From contig NZ_JAASRW010000008.1 of NCBI RefSeq assembly GCF_011761355.1, positions 57,504-121,503 on the forward strand: a stretch of 64,000 nt of DNA, written 5' to 3'. Made by a program: the position numbers and the translations under genes. Below, one piece after another: positions 42,708-52,313 of the stretch. Below the pieces are notes generated by a model that saw only the letters and a list, made by a program, of their open reading frames with translations, was not told the origin of the DNA and ran no database searches. The stretch is from Paenibacillus lupini (GTDB taxonomy: Bacteria; Bacillota; Bacilli; Paenibacillales; Paenibacillaceae). How positions within the stretch are numbered: the stretch's first letter is position 1; each line of letters opens with the position of its first letter.

Positions 42708-43023
42708 CTTATAGTTCCCTCCGCGAACTGATTTTCTCCGAGCTTTAATTCCAATTTTTGTATAAGAAAATGACAAATTCCATGCTTTATCCAACCTTCA
42801 TCTTATCATTTATTTACACAAATCGACAAGCGGTAAATTATTACCAGAAAGATCGTCATAAAGCACTACTTTTACCTCTAAACCCGAGCCGGAACACTGT
42901 CAAAAGGTATACATCTGGCAATGTTCCCAATCCGAAATTCGGGGCTTTGTATATAGTTATTCGTAGTCTCGTGTCATTTTCATACCGTCCTGTAGTATCC
43001 ATTGTTGACTTTTTTGGATTATG
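42708..43023. other. Gene-free leader region between ywzB and murA
   Basis: A possible sigma-A promoter for murA lies at 42800-42829 (TTGTCG, 18 nt, TAAGAT on the minus strand). A TTGACA with a poor -10 lies near 42905, and the small palindrome CCGAA-A-TTCGG lies near 42937. No U-rich terminator for ywzB was seen and no gene is credible. Confidence 0.45.
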
Positions 43024-43287
43024 TTATTCGACAAAATACCGCAAGAGCTTCGTCCAGTTCCAATAATCCAAAATAAAGCCGGCAAAGCCATGTCCTATAA
43101 CAACGGCAAGCACAACCTGAAACATCCGTGCCTTCGGACTACGCGGGAATTTGAAGAACATATCCAGCTTAATCTCCTGCAGGATAAACCAGACGAACAC
43201 AATACTGAATAAATTGACTACAATTGAGAATAACGCTAACGTGCCGGTAGCATTCTGAGCGTCACTCACCATCTGATCGATACCCAT
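43024..43287 (-). CDS. ywzB: DUF1146 family membrane protein YwzB
   Basis: About 87 residues with two membrane helices (TLALFSIVVNLFSIVFVWFIL and VVLAVVIGHGFAGFIL) joined by a short basic loop (KFPRSPKARM). It matches the YwzB/DUF1146 family that in Bacillus lies next to murAA and the atp operon. Function unknown. The ATG at 43287 is chosen from family length; the frame extends to an earlier start at 43326. The ribosome binding site (GAAGGG, about 13 nt away) is weak. It lies 44 nt after the subtilase stop and may be cotranscribed with it. Confidence 0.8.
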   Translation of the reverse strand: MGIDQMVSDAQNATGTLALFSIVVNLFSIVFVWFILQEIKLDMFFKFPRSPKARMFQVVLAVVIGHGFAGFILDYWNWTKLLRYFVE

Positions 43288-43331
43288 CTTTCTTTTACTT
43301 TCCCTTCTACATAAATATGGCCGCACCGTAA

Positions 43332-46202
43332 CTATTGTCTATATACCCGATATAAAATCGTTGTAAACTCAGCACGGCTCGCTTTTTTGCTTGGTTCAAA
43401 GTCATTGTCCCCCGTACCGCTGATTAATCCCTTCTGCTTAAGAGCAATCAGCATCGGAGCCGCCCAATGGGTGCGCCCGACATCTGCAAATGGACTAACT
43501 ACCGGACGAACCGGCTGCACGCCGTCTGCATTGCCAACGATCAGCGCCATCTCAGCTCTTGTCACTGGCTGTTCCGGACGGAACTTGCCATCCGGGAATC
43601 CTTTGATCCACCCCTTCTGCACCGCCTTGGCAACTGCTCCATACGCCCAGTGATCGTAATCCAGATCCTTAAATCGGATGTCGACAGGCATGCCAAAAAC
43701 AATCGGCTTGTAGGCTTTAATCACCATAGCCACCGCTTCCGCACGGGTAATCGGACGATTCGGTTCGAACTTGTAATCCCCTGTTCCGTTTACAATTCCG
43801 AGTCTGCTCATCTCTACAATGGCATCCTTCGACCAATGGCTGCTAATATCTCGGAAGCCGGCAATAAGCGGATCAGCTTGGATTTTGAGCCGATAATACT
43901 GTTTATCAAAAGCACTGTTAGCCGACAGCTTTATGTAATATACACCGGGCTGCAAAACTTTGTTCTTCACTAGCAGCGCCCCGGTCTTTCCGGTCGACTG
44001 AGTAAAGAGCAACTTCTGCTTCTTATCGTATGCTTCCAGCTTCATCATTTTGCCTGTTGGCACATCAAACAAATTCATGTCCACGATACTTGCTGCGTTC
44101 AGTCGCAGTTGGAACCAATCCACATCATTCGCACTGCCGATTACCCCTACATATTCTGTGCCTGAGCTTGTCGATAGTGCCTCGTAATATTTATCATTCG
44201 GCTCATTCGGATCTACGTATTTCGGGATGTAGTCCATCTTAAGCGCGTAGGTTCCAATGGTAGGACTAGCCTCTGATGATATTGCATTATGGATACGAAT
44301 ATAATACTTACCCGGTGATACCGTAAGAACTGGCGACTGTTCAGACGCCCCTTCCGGCTCCTCGTCATAGGACATTAACGTCTGACCTGCCTGTTGAATA
44401 GCAAGCTCTGGATCAATCCGCACCGTATTGGTCGACACACGGAGACTAAGCGTGCCGCCTTGTGTGAAAGTTACCGCATACCAGTCCCGGTCACCCAACT
44501 GATGAAAAGAGCCTGTTATCGTCTGGCTGCGAGGCTGAAGGGTATAGGCTTCATAAGATTTGTCATTCGACTCGTAGCTGTCTGGCTTCATTCGGAACAT
44601 GGTCGTCATCAAATACGGGAGCTTTAGATCATTTTCCTTATTCATATATTGAACGAGGATGGTTTGCCTACCCTTTTTCACTGTAAAATCAACCATCCGG
44701 CTGCCAAGTCTCATCTCCGTTGATGCCTGCAGCTTGTCGCCGCTATAATGCGATATACGGATAGGAGGAACAGACGCCCCTTCCGGCAATAGCTCCTCAA
44801 AATCAATCGTTATCGTCCCATCGTAGGGAGCATCAAACGTGTACCAGTCATCATCATTACCTCCGGCCAGCATGGCTGAAATCTGCTTGCCGGCTGGGAG
44901 CGGTTTGGCGCTTGTGCGGGAGCCGTTTGGTTCGAACCGGTCTGATTTGGCCGTCATGGTGACCGCTTTATTGATCTGCAGAAGGCCATAGCCGGATTGT
45001 GTGTCAAAGCCGGCAGGGCCGATGTCTTTGGCACTTTGCCGCAGCAGCTCTCGAACCTGGTAAGGGGCTAGCGCTGGATAGCGCGCCCATATTAAAGCAG
45101 CCGCTGCCGCTACCTGTGGCGCTGCCATTGACGTTCCATCTTCCTGCTTGTAACGTCCTCCGATACCGGTTGTATACACATGCCACGGTGCTGCAAGATC
45201 AACCTCCGGACCAGGATTGGACCTGGAATCCGGTGTATTATCTTCCTTCACACCGCCAACTCCAAGTACAGTTGGATAAGCCGCCGGATATTTAACCGCC
45301 GCTTTATCCCCTTGTGTGAGTCCATCATTACCCGCAGCGGCAATTAGCAGAACACCTTTGCTTTCGGCGTAATCCACAATGTCCAGCATATAAGGGGAAT
45401 AACGGTTAAGTCCCACCGATAGAACTACGATCCGGGCACCATTACGGACGGCATACAGTATCGCCTCGCCCAAATCACGCTCTGTCCCATCACCTTGGCT
45501 ATCAAGTGCTTTGATTGGCATCAGCTTGGCTTCCCAGACGATGCCGCTTACGCCTATCCCATTATTGCCGGAAGCCGCGATAACACCAGCCACACTTGTT
45601 CCATGGCCGTTATCATCGTCAGGCGGCTGGTTAGGCTGGACGAGATTCGTTCCGGGAACGAGATTACGCTTCAGGTCAGGGTGGTCGAGATCAATGCCAG
45701 TATCAACGATGGCAATCGTCAGATCGGTCTGCTGCCGCACGGTCTTCCATGCTTCCAACGCGCCAATCTGCTTCAAGTAGCGCTGCTTCGGGAGCTCCGG
45801 ATCATCCGCCGCATAAGGCTCGGCGGATGATAGGATGTGCACCCGCTCATTCGGGTGCACATATTCGACGCCCGGCTCGCTTTGCAGCCGGGCTGCCCAA
45901 GCGGCAACGTCCGCCCCGCGGTCAGCGGGCTGGACGAGCCAGATCTCCGCCGCCTCGCTCTGGCGGCGGAGTACACGCGTTCCACGCAGGGCATGTGCCT
46001 GCGCGGGCTCGCGCCATTTGAGGAGCCAGCTTTGCGGCTCCTCGTTTGCCCCGGCGGGGGCGGTGGCGGCAGCTGTGCTCGCCGCTTCAGCCCCCATCGG
46101 GGCAGCGCCTGCAGGGGCGGCGGGTACAATCGCCCCGCAGGCGAGAATCCCCGCGAGGAACAGCGCGGGGAACAAATTGCTGCTGAGCGGAACTTTTCTC
46201 AT
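43332..46202 (-). CDS. Cell-wall-anchored subtilisin-like serine protease with SLH domains
   Basis: 956 residues, secreted. Signal peptide (FPALFLAGILACGAIVPAA), an inhibitor-like propeptide (about 55-125), then an S8 catalytic domain with the triad Asp167 (VDTGID), His200 (NGHGTSVAG) and Ser358 (GTSMAAP). Three beta-sandwich PPC-like domains follow (about 420-770; DDWYTFDAP, DRDWYAVTF and DVDWFQL motifs), then three C-terminal SLH motifs (about 775-956; ITRAEAVAM, VTRAEMALI, ASRAEFTTIL). It is expected to be held on the wall by the pyruvylated polymer. AAAGG lies 9 nt upstream of the ATG. The start region is GC-rich compared with the rest. Confidence 0.93.
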   Translation of the reverse strand: MRKVPLSSNLFPALFLAGILACGAIVPAAPAGAAPMGAEAASTAAATAPAGANEEPQSWLLKWREPAQAHALRGTRVLRRQSEAAEIWLVQPADRGADVAAWAARLQSEPGVEYVHPNERVHILSSAEPYAADDPELPKQRYLKQIGALEAWKTVRQQTDLTIAIVDTGIDLDHPDLKRNLVPGTNLVQPNQPPDDDNGHGTSVAGVIAASGNNGIGVSGIVWEAKLMPIKALDSQGDGTERDLGEAILYAVRNGARIVVLSVGLNRYSPYMLDIVDYAESKGVLLIAAAGNDGLTQGDKAAVKYPAAYPTVLGVGGVKEDNTPDSRSNPGPEVDLAAPWHVYTTGIGGRYKQEDGTSMAAPQVAAAAALIWARYPALAPYQVRELLRQSAKDIGPAGFDTQSGYGLLQINKAVTMTAKSDRFEPNGSRTSAKPLPAGKQISAMLAGGNDDDWYTFDAPYDGTITIDFEELLPEGASVPPIRISHYSGDKLQASTEMRLGSRMVDFTVKKGRQTILVQYMNKENDLKLPYLMTTMFRMKPDSYESNDKSYEAYTLQPRSQTITGSFHQLGDRDWYAVTFTQGGTLSLRVSTNTVRIDPELAIQQAGQTLMSYDEEPEGASEQSPVLTVSPGKYYIRIHNAISSEASPTIGTYALKMDYIPKYVDPNEPNDKYYEALSTSSGTEYVGVIGSANDVDWFQLRLNAASIVDMNLFDVPTGKMMKLEAYDKKQKLLFTQSTGKTGALLVKNKVLQPGVYYIKLSANSAFDKQYYRLKIQADPLIAGFRDISSHWSKDAIVEMSRLGIVNGTGDYKFEPNRPITRAEAVAMVIKAYKPIVFGMPVDIRFKDLDYDHWAYGAVAKAVQKGWIKGFPDGKFRPEQPVTRAEMALIVGNADGVQPVRPVVSPFADVGRTHWAAPMLIALKQKGLISGTGDNDFEPSKKASRAEFTTILYRVYRQ

Positions 46203-46549
46203 CTGTTTCTGCCTTTATCGATATATTTGTCTCCGCCTCAAATTATACGTATGCTCTTGCCATACGTTTCTATTGGACCGTTTACTAGCCTCTCTTTATC
46301 TACTTATACCATTCGATTTCCAGCCCTGTTTCTCCTGTCTCTAGAAAAAGATAATTGCCTTGTAAACTAGTCATCTCTCATTCGCACACTACGCTACTCT
46401 CAGACTATCGACTGCCCAAAACCTATTATTGCTGCTGCCCGCCTACCAGCCTCTTTCTCCCAACTAAACTCTCCCAAACTCCCCGCTCCAGCCTCTTTCC
46501 AACCGCATCCACTTCCCCATCAAGCCAACTCCCGCCTCATCCACTCGAC
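46203..46549. other. Pyrimidine-rich, G-poor gene-free stretch
   Basis: From about 46230 the plus strand is dominated by C and T with very few G, which continues into the repeat array. It includes the upstream region of the subtilase gene, but no consensus promoter was found. The last 50 bases (46500-46549) resemble the 50-base spacer of the adjoining array, so a decayed unit may lie here. Confidence 0.5.
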
Positions 46550-47125
46550 TTAAGCTCCCTCAGGGATCTTAACTTCTCTCAAACTAGCTACTCTCTATCC
46601 TTTAAGCTCCCTTAGGGACCTTAAATTCACCAAACTCCCCTCGTTCCTGTCCCCTTTCCTGCCTCATCCACTCGACTTAGCTCCCTCAGGGACCTTAACT
46701 TCTCTCAAACTAGCTACTCTCTATCCTTTAAGCTCCCTTAGGGACCTTAACTTCACCAAACTCCTCCATTCCTGCCTCTTTCCTGCCTCATCCACTCCAG
46801 TTAAGATCCCTCAGGGATCTTAACTACTCGCAAACTAGCTACTCTCTATCTTTTAAGCTCCCTTAGGGACCTTAAATCAAATGAATCTCTCCCTAATCCC
46901 CCACATTCTACGTACGTTCACACCAATAAGACCCCACCAGTCCTCTATTCCGCCAAACTACCAGTAACTTTCCCTTCATAAGACCCTCCCAGGGTCTTAT
47001 GCTCTGCAATACTACCCAGAATCCACCTCATTCCACGCTTCTCACACCAGTTAAGACCCCACCAGTCCTCTATCACGCCGCATACTCACTAACTTTCCAC
47101 CTATAAGCCCCTTCCAGGGTCTTAT
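46550..47125. repeat. Periodic array of ten 23-bp palindromes, two sequence types
   Basis: Units start at 46550, 46602, 46677 (22 bp, one base lost), 46728, 46801, 46853, 46926, 46978, 47051 and 47103. Start distances are 52, 75, 51, 73, 52, 73, 52, 73, 52. Every short spacer is 29 bases, and all long spacers are 50 except one of 52. The first six units have arms near TTAAGCTCCCT / AGGGACCTTAA. The unit at 46801 is a perfect variant with AGATCCC/GGGATCT. The last four switch to ATAAGACCCT / AGGGTCTTAT, two of them decayed. The array ends 65 bp before the nuoN terminator hairpin. No protein is encoded. Confidence 0.92.
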
Positions 47126-47189
47126 CCAACGCACTCCTCCCCAATCCCCCCCTCACTTCCCGTTCCCACTCCCTCCAGCCAAACAAAAA

Positions 47190-47218
47190 AGGCCCAGCGG
47201 CCACCAGCCGCTGAGCCT
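47190..47218 (-). terminator. Intrinsic terminator of the nuo operon
   Basis: A 12-bp stem (AGGCTCAGCGGC with GCCGCTGGGCCT, one G-U) with a 5-nt loop, followed by TTTTTTG on the minus strand, 13 nt after the nuoN stop. Confidence 0.92.
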
Positions 47219-47230
47219 CTATCTCAACTC

Positions 47231-48796
47231 TTATCGTACGAACAAATCGGCTTGGATCGAGAAGACCGTATCGATCCATTTCATCAGTGGTCCCGGCAAG
47301 ATGCCTAGGGCAACCGTTGCTGCAGCACATATCCAGATAACCACTCCCGTGACGGCGGGCACGGTTACGACATCTTCTTCGTCACCATTTGACCGCATGA
47401 ACATCTGGCGGATGATTCCGAAGTAGAAGTAGTAGGAGATTACGGTGCTGACAGCCATAATAGCGACAAGCCAGTAGGCCTTTACACTTGCTGCTCCCAG
47501 CAAGATGAACAGCTTACCGAAGAACCCTCCTGTAATCGGTAGTCCCGACAGAGACAATATGAAGATCAGCATTGCAGCTGCCGTCCATGGCGCCCGGTAA
47601 TATAAGCCGGAGAAGCCTTTCAGCTCTTCATGTCCCGATGAGCGGGCAATAACCGTAACAACCGCAAAGGCCCCTACATTCATCAGCAGGTAGGCAACCA
47701 GGTAGAAAGCAAACTCCGAGAAGTTATTGCTATGTACAATCGTGACCGATATCGCAATCGGTACAAGCAAGTAACCTGCGTTTGCTACACCTGATAACGC
47801 AAGAAGACGTTTCGACTGCTTTTGCCGCAAGGCCGAGACCGTACCGATCAGCATAGCTGCGGCCGCAATCACCAATAAGGCGAAAAAGACATCATCGCCC
47901 ACCTGATCCTTGGAGCCACCTGAGAGGAAAAACGCGCTGCTGTACAAGAAGCGGAATACCGCTGCCAGCGCTGCCCCCTTCGCGATAACCGCGAGAAAAG
48001 CAGAGATTGGCGTTGGTGCCCCTTGATACACATCTGGTGCCCAAGCGTGAAACGGTGCAGCGGCGATTTTGATCCCAAAGCCTGCAATCAGGAAGAAGAA
48101 GCCGACATACACAAGTGCCTTGTAATCGGTAAAAGCCTGCGGAAGTGCCGAAGGGAAATCCGCTAGGCTGACCGATCCGGTAACACCATACAGATAAGAC
48201 ATCCCGAACAGGACAAAGGCCGAAGCAATGCCGCCGGTCACGACATATTTGAACGCCGCCTCTGCTGACAAGGTTGATCCCTTCCGTAAGCCAACTAGCA
48301 CATAGCTTGTAATACTGAGCAGCTCCAGACCAATATACAGCGTGACCAAGTTGCCGGAGGAAGCCATAATCATCGCACCTGCCGTTGCCGGCAGCAGCAA
48401 ATAATAAAACTCGGCTTTATCTGTTACCGCCTCATCCTTCTGAGTCGAGCCAAGCGCCATCAGAACAATCAAGGACGTACCAATAAGGAAAATAATTTTT
48501 AATAGATTGCCGTAATCATCCACAAGGTAGCTGGCACCAAGCAAGGAGATCACTTGACCGGCCTGCGCAGCCTCCTCAGCAGACACTCCCGAAGGATTCA
48601 TATCCATCATCCGCCAGATTACAAAACCTAAGGATAACAGCAGGCCTCCCAGCGACAACCAGCCAATAATCGATCGGTTCACCCGCTGCGGCAGAAGTAA
48701 GTCCGTAACAATCAGAACAAGAAACACGGCGGCAAGGACAAGCTCAGGAGCGAGATACAGCGTATCATGCCACGTCAGCGGTATAAATTCGTTCAT
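47231..48796 (-). CDS. nuoN: NADH-quinone oxidoreductase subunit N
   Basis: Antiporter-like proton-pumping subunit of complex I, integral membrane, 521 residues with about 14 hydrophobic segments. The proton-antiporter core is recognisable: YIGLELLSITSYVLVG (conserved Glu) and PFHAWAPDVYQGAPTPISAFLAVIAKGAA (conserved Lys residues). It is the last gene of the operon, 3 nt after nuoM, and is followed by the terminator. Confidence 0.95.
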   Translation of the reverse strand: MNEFIPLTWHDTLYLAPELVLAAVFLVLIVTDLLLPQRVNRSIIGWLSLGGLLLSLGFVIWRMMDMNPSGVSAEEAAQAGQVISLLGASYLVDDYGNLLKIIFLIGTSLIVLMALGSTQKDEAVTDKAEFYYLLLPATAGAMIMASSGNLVTLYIGLELLSITSYVLVGLRKGSTLSAEAAFKYVVTGGIASAFVLFGMSYLYGVTGSVSLADFPSALPQAFTDYKALVYVGFFFLIAGFGIKIAAAPFHAWAPDVYQGAPTPISAFLAVIAKGAALAAVFRFLYSSAFFLSGGSKDQVGDDVFFALLVIAAAAMLIGTVSALRQKQSKRLLALSGVANAGYLLVPIAISVTIVHSNNFSEFAFYLVAYLLMNVGAFAVVTVIARSSGHEELKGFSGLYYRAPWTAAAMLIFILSLSGLPITGGFFGKLFILLGAASVKAYWLVAIMAVSTVISYYFYFGIIRQMFMRSNGDEEDVVTVPAVTGVVIWICAAATVALGILPGPLMKWIDTVFSIQADLFVR

Positions 48797-48799
48797 CGC

Positions 48800-50431
48800 T
48801 TATCCCCCCATCCTACTCGAAAATAACGGTTTGAAAATGCCTTCAACGCTATATTGCAGCGTATCCGTTAGTACGGATGGGAAACAGCCAAGAAGCAGGA
48901 TAAACGCCAGCAGCACAATCATCGGTAAAGCTTCAATCAGCCTTGCATCTTTTACCGCCAGATATCGCTCATCAATAGGGCCAAAAGTCGTCTTCATGAC
49001 TGCCCGCAACATATAAACGGCTGTCAGGATGACACCAAGAACAGAGAATCCAGCAATCCAAGGCTGAGTATCAAACAACCCAAGCAGAGAGAGAAATTCT
49101 CCTACAAAGCCCGACATCCCTGGTAATCCTAAGGAAGCAAGACCTCCTGCAAGCAGGATCCCCGAGATAAAAGGCATCGAACGTGCGAGCCCTCCAAGCT
49201 CGGATAACGTCGTTGTTTTCGTTCGCTCATACAGACTACCAACAATTAAGAAGAGCAGTGCCGAGATTAAACCATGAGATACTAGCTGGAATATGGCGCC
49301 CTGTAAGCCAATCTCATTAAAAGCAGCAAGCCCCAGCAGCACAATCCCCATATGGCTGATCGACGAGTATGCGAGTACTAGCTTAAGCTCCGTCTGACGG
49401 AAAGCGACCAGTGCCCCGTACAGCAGATTTGCTAAGCCTAGTGAAGCCAGTACAACGGCCCAATCCTTAGCCTGTTCAGGGAACAAGACGATCCCGAAGC
49501 GGATCAAGCCGTATGCCCCCATTTTCAGCAGGATGCCGGAGTGTATCATTACAATCGCCGGATGCGCTTCATTATGAACCTTCAGCATCCAGGTGTGGAA
49601 CGGCAGAATCGGAAGCTTGATCCCAAACGCCACAACAAGCAGCAGAAAAATGACCGTCTGCATCGTATCCGACATATGGAACGGATTCATTCCTCCAACC
49701 TGATCGGGAGCAAGATTCACCCACGCCGACGGGTCCGTCAGATTACGGAAGATATCCGCATAACTGCCGCTGTATACAAAGGACGAGGTTTCTTGATCAA
49801 TATGGAAGCCTGCCGTATTCACAAGAAGAATAAAAGCAATGAGCATAATAGCGGAGCCAAGACCGTTATAAATGACGAACTGATTCGCAGCTCGCTCCCG
49901 GTTGAAATAGCCCCATATCCCAATCAAGAAGTACATCGCAATAAGCGTGATTTCGAAGAAAATAAAGAATAAGAACAGATCCCGTGCCATAAATACGCCT
50001 AGCACACCAGTCTCAAGAAGCAGGAACCAGGCGTAAAACGCCTTCCATCGCTTTTTCACATAAATGGAGGCAAACGCAGCCATCGCGGTGATCAGCGTCG
50101 TCAATATAATAAGCGGAAGAGATAGACCATCAATGCCAACATCATACTGGAACGTTAACGTATAGCTGGTGACTCCGTTAGAGGCTTGTGTCTCCTTGTT
50201 AAGCGGAACCTCCACCCATGCATTCTGCTCCCCGTAAGCACTTCCGCCCTGGTGCTTGTCATAATCGGCATAAAGCCATAACGACAGCACAAGTGGTATA
50301 AGTGTTGCGATAATGGCAGCCGTCTGCAGCCATCGGTTACGATGTTTTGGCAGCAGGAGGACGACTAGAAGACCAATAAGCGGAGTAACTAATATAATCG
50401 ATAAAATCGGAAGATCGGTCAGGTCAGTCAT
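48800..50431 (-). CDS. nuoM: NADH-quinone oxidoreductase subunit M
   Basis: Antiporter-like membrane subunit of complex I, 543 residues with about 14 helices. Conserved features are LFFIFFEITLIAMYFLIG (Glu in helix 5), PFHTWMLKVHNEAHPAIVMIHSGILLKMGAYGLIR and LAYSSISHMGIVLLG. The ATG follows the nuoL stop directly with no gap (TAA-ATG), indicating coupled translation. Confidence 0.96.
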   Translation of the reverse strand: MTDLTDLPILSIILVTPLIGLLVVLLLPKHRNRWLQTAAIIATLIPLVLSLWLYADYDKHQGGSAYGEQNAWVEVPLNKETQASNGVTSYTLTFQYDVGIDGLSLPLIILTTLITAMAAFASIYVKKRWKAFYAWFLLLETGVLGVFMARDLFLFFIFFEITLIAMYFLIGIWGYFNRERAANQFVIYNGLGSAIMLIAFILLVNTAGFHIDQETSSFVYSGSYADIFRNLTDPSAWVNLAPDQVGGMNPFHMSDTMQTVIFLLLVVAFGIKLPILPFHTWMLKVHNEAHPAIVMIHSGILLKMGAYGLIRFGIVLFPEQAKDWAVVLASLGLANLLYGALVAFRQTELKLVLAYSSISHMGIVLLGLAAFNEIGLQGAIFQLVSHGLISALLFLIVGSLYERTKTTTLSELGGLARSMPFISGILLAGGLASLGLPGMSGFVGEFLSLLGLFDTQPWIAGFSVLGVILTAVYMLRAVMKTTFGPIDERYLAVKDARLIEALPMIVLLAFILLLGCFPSVLTDTLQYSVEGIFKPLFSSRMGG

Positions 50432-52306
50432 TTACCAAAACCTCCTTCCAACTATAGCGACGATAATGACGACAAGTCCAATCATGGCCGTCAAGCCGTA
50501 GGTTTGCGTCTGGCCGTTATTCAATCTGTTCAGCATCCGACTGCCCGCTCCTGCCGCAAGGCCAATAAACCTTACCGCTACCCCAATGACGTATTCATCA
50601 ATGGCATTCAACCCTTTGCCAAGACCTCGCACTGGCTTCACAATCGCGACAGCATAAAATTCATTCATGTAATACTGCTTCTCCAGCACATTAGCCACCC
50701 AAGGCATACGTGCCGAAGTCACGCCGCGTTCGATACTGCTCTTCCCGTACATGAGCCAGCCGATATAAATACCAAGCACACCGACAGCTATAGAAGCTAC
50801 AATCGCTGCCCCGCTGGCATGAGCTTCTTCTGCTCCTCCGGTCAGCCATCTGCCAAGCCATCCGTTCCACGGCGTCTCAACAAACCCGGCACCAATCGAT
50901 ATTACAGCTAGCACAAGAAGTGGAATCGTCATGACCTTAGAGGATTCCTTCACCTCAACCGAATGTGGTAAGCGGGATTTGCCTGTAAATACGATAAAGA
51001 ATAACCTCGACATATAAAGAGCCGTACAGAAGGCCGCCGCCAATCCAACGGCGAACAAGAATGGATTTTCATCCAAAGCAGTCGCCAAAATCGTATCCTT
51101 CGACCAAAAGCCAGAGAATGGCGGAATACCTGATAAGGATAAAGTACCTATCGCAAACGTCCATGTAGTCACTCGCATCTTGGAGCTAAGGCCGCCCATC
51201 TCATGAATGTTCTGCGTATGAACCGCATGGATGACGCTGCCTGCTGCAAGGAATAGAAGCGCCTTGAAGAAAGCGTGCGTGAACAGGTGGAAGATGCCTC
51301 CTGTCATCGAACCAAGTCCCATCGCCATAACCATGTAACCTAATTGGCTGATTGTGGAGTAGGCTAGAATTCGCTTTATATCCTTCTGCGCGATAGCGAC
51401 CGTTGCAGCAAATATCGCTGTAAATCCACCGAAGTAAGCTACCGTATGCATCGCTGCCGCAGAAGCCTCGAAAATATCAAACGTTCTAGCAAGCAGGAAC
51501 ACGCCAGCTGCTACCATCGTTGCGGCATGGATCAAGGCGCTGATGGGCGTTGGCCCTTCCATCGCATCCGGCAGCCACACATGAAGTGGAAACTGACCTG
51601 ATTTGCCGATCACACCCATGAAGAGAAGCAGAGCAATCGAGGTAGTAATGCTCATCGTAATCGCACCAGACTGCCCTTCATTAAACACGTTATGTATGTT
51701 GCTGAAATCCAGCGCATGACCTGGCATATACCAGAACAGCACGATTATGCCAAGCAGCAGTCCGGCGTCACCAATTCTGGTTACGATAAAGGCTTTTTTC
51801 GCAGCTGCGCGGGCTGCAGGTTTGGCATACCAGAAGCCAACTAATAAGAAGGAACATACACCAACAAGCTCCCAGAAAATATAGAAGATCAGCATATTAT
51901 CGGACAGCACCAGACCTAGCATAGCAAAGGTAAAGAGCGCCACGTAACCATAAAAGACGGTAATCCGCTCATCTTTTTTCATGTAGCCTGCCGAATACAC
52001 ATTCACTAGAAAACTGACTACCGTCACAATGACGAGCATTAGAGCGTTCAGATTGGTCACTTCGAAGCCAATTCGGAACGTCACGTCGCCAAAATCAATC
52101 CATTTGAAGCTGTTGCTGTAATCCACGGCATCCGATCCCAGCCTCTCGAAAAGCACGAGAAGCGACATTACAAGCGCAGCAAGCGAGCCAATCGATCCGA
52201 TCAGCACGCCTGCTTTCCGATAACTTCGGCCAAGAGCCGTCAATAAGAGGAATGCCGCGAGAGGGAAGAGTGGAATCAGCCAAGCGGTTTGTGTAAAGTG
52301 ATCCAC
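50432..52306 (-). CDS. nuoL: NADH-quinone oxidoreductase subunit L
   Basis: Largest antiporter-like subunit of complex I, 624 residues with about 16 helices including the long lateral C-terminal helix. Motifs: FYIFWELVGVCSFLLVGFW, PLHVWLPDAMEGPTPISALIHAATMVAAGVFLL and LAYSTISQLGYMVMA. It starts at GTG 52306, with AGGAGG 10 nt upstream; that ribosome binding site lies in the last codons of nuoK. Confidence 0.96.
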   Translation of the reverse strand: MDHFTQTAWLIPLFPLAAFLLLTALGRSYRKAGVLIGSIGSLAALVMSLLVLFERLGSDAVDYSNSFKWIDFGDVTFRIGFEVTNLNALMLVIVTVVSFLVNVYSAGYMKKDERITVFYGYVALFTFAMLGLVLSDNMLIFYIFWELVGVCSFLLVGFWYAKPAARAAAKKAFIVTRIGDAGLLLGIIVLFWYMPGHALDFSNIHNVFNEGQSGAITMSITTSIALLLFMGVIGKSGQFPLHVWLPDAMEGPTPISALIHAATMVAAGVFLLARTFDIFEASAAAMHTVAYFGGFTAIFAATVAIAQKDIKRILAYSTISQLGYMVMAMGLGSMTGGIFHLFTHAFFKALLFLAAGSVIHAVHTQNIHEMGGLSSKMRVTTWTFAIGTLSLSGIPPFSGFWSKDTILATALDENPFLFAVGLAAAFCTALYMSRLFFIVFTGKSRLPHSVEVKESSKVMTIPLLVLAVISIGAGFVETPWNGWLGRWLTGGAEEAHASGAAIVASIAVGVLGIYIGWLMYGKSSIERGVTSARMPWVANVLEKQYYMNEFYAVAIVKPVRGLGKGLNAIDEYVIGVAVRFIGLAAGAGSRMLNRLNNGQTQTYGLTAMIGLVVIIVAIVGRRFW

Positions 52307-52313
52307 AGGTGCA

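Noticed and set aside
46550-47125. Classical REP/BIME with a RAYT transposase
   Set aside because: Pairing of palindromes is similar in concept, but the spacing is far more regular. The sequence lacks the GTAG/GGAG head of REPs, and no TnpA-REP gene is in the window.
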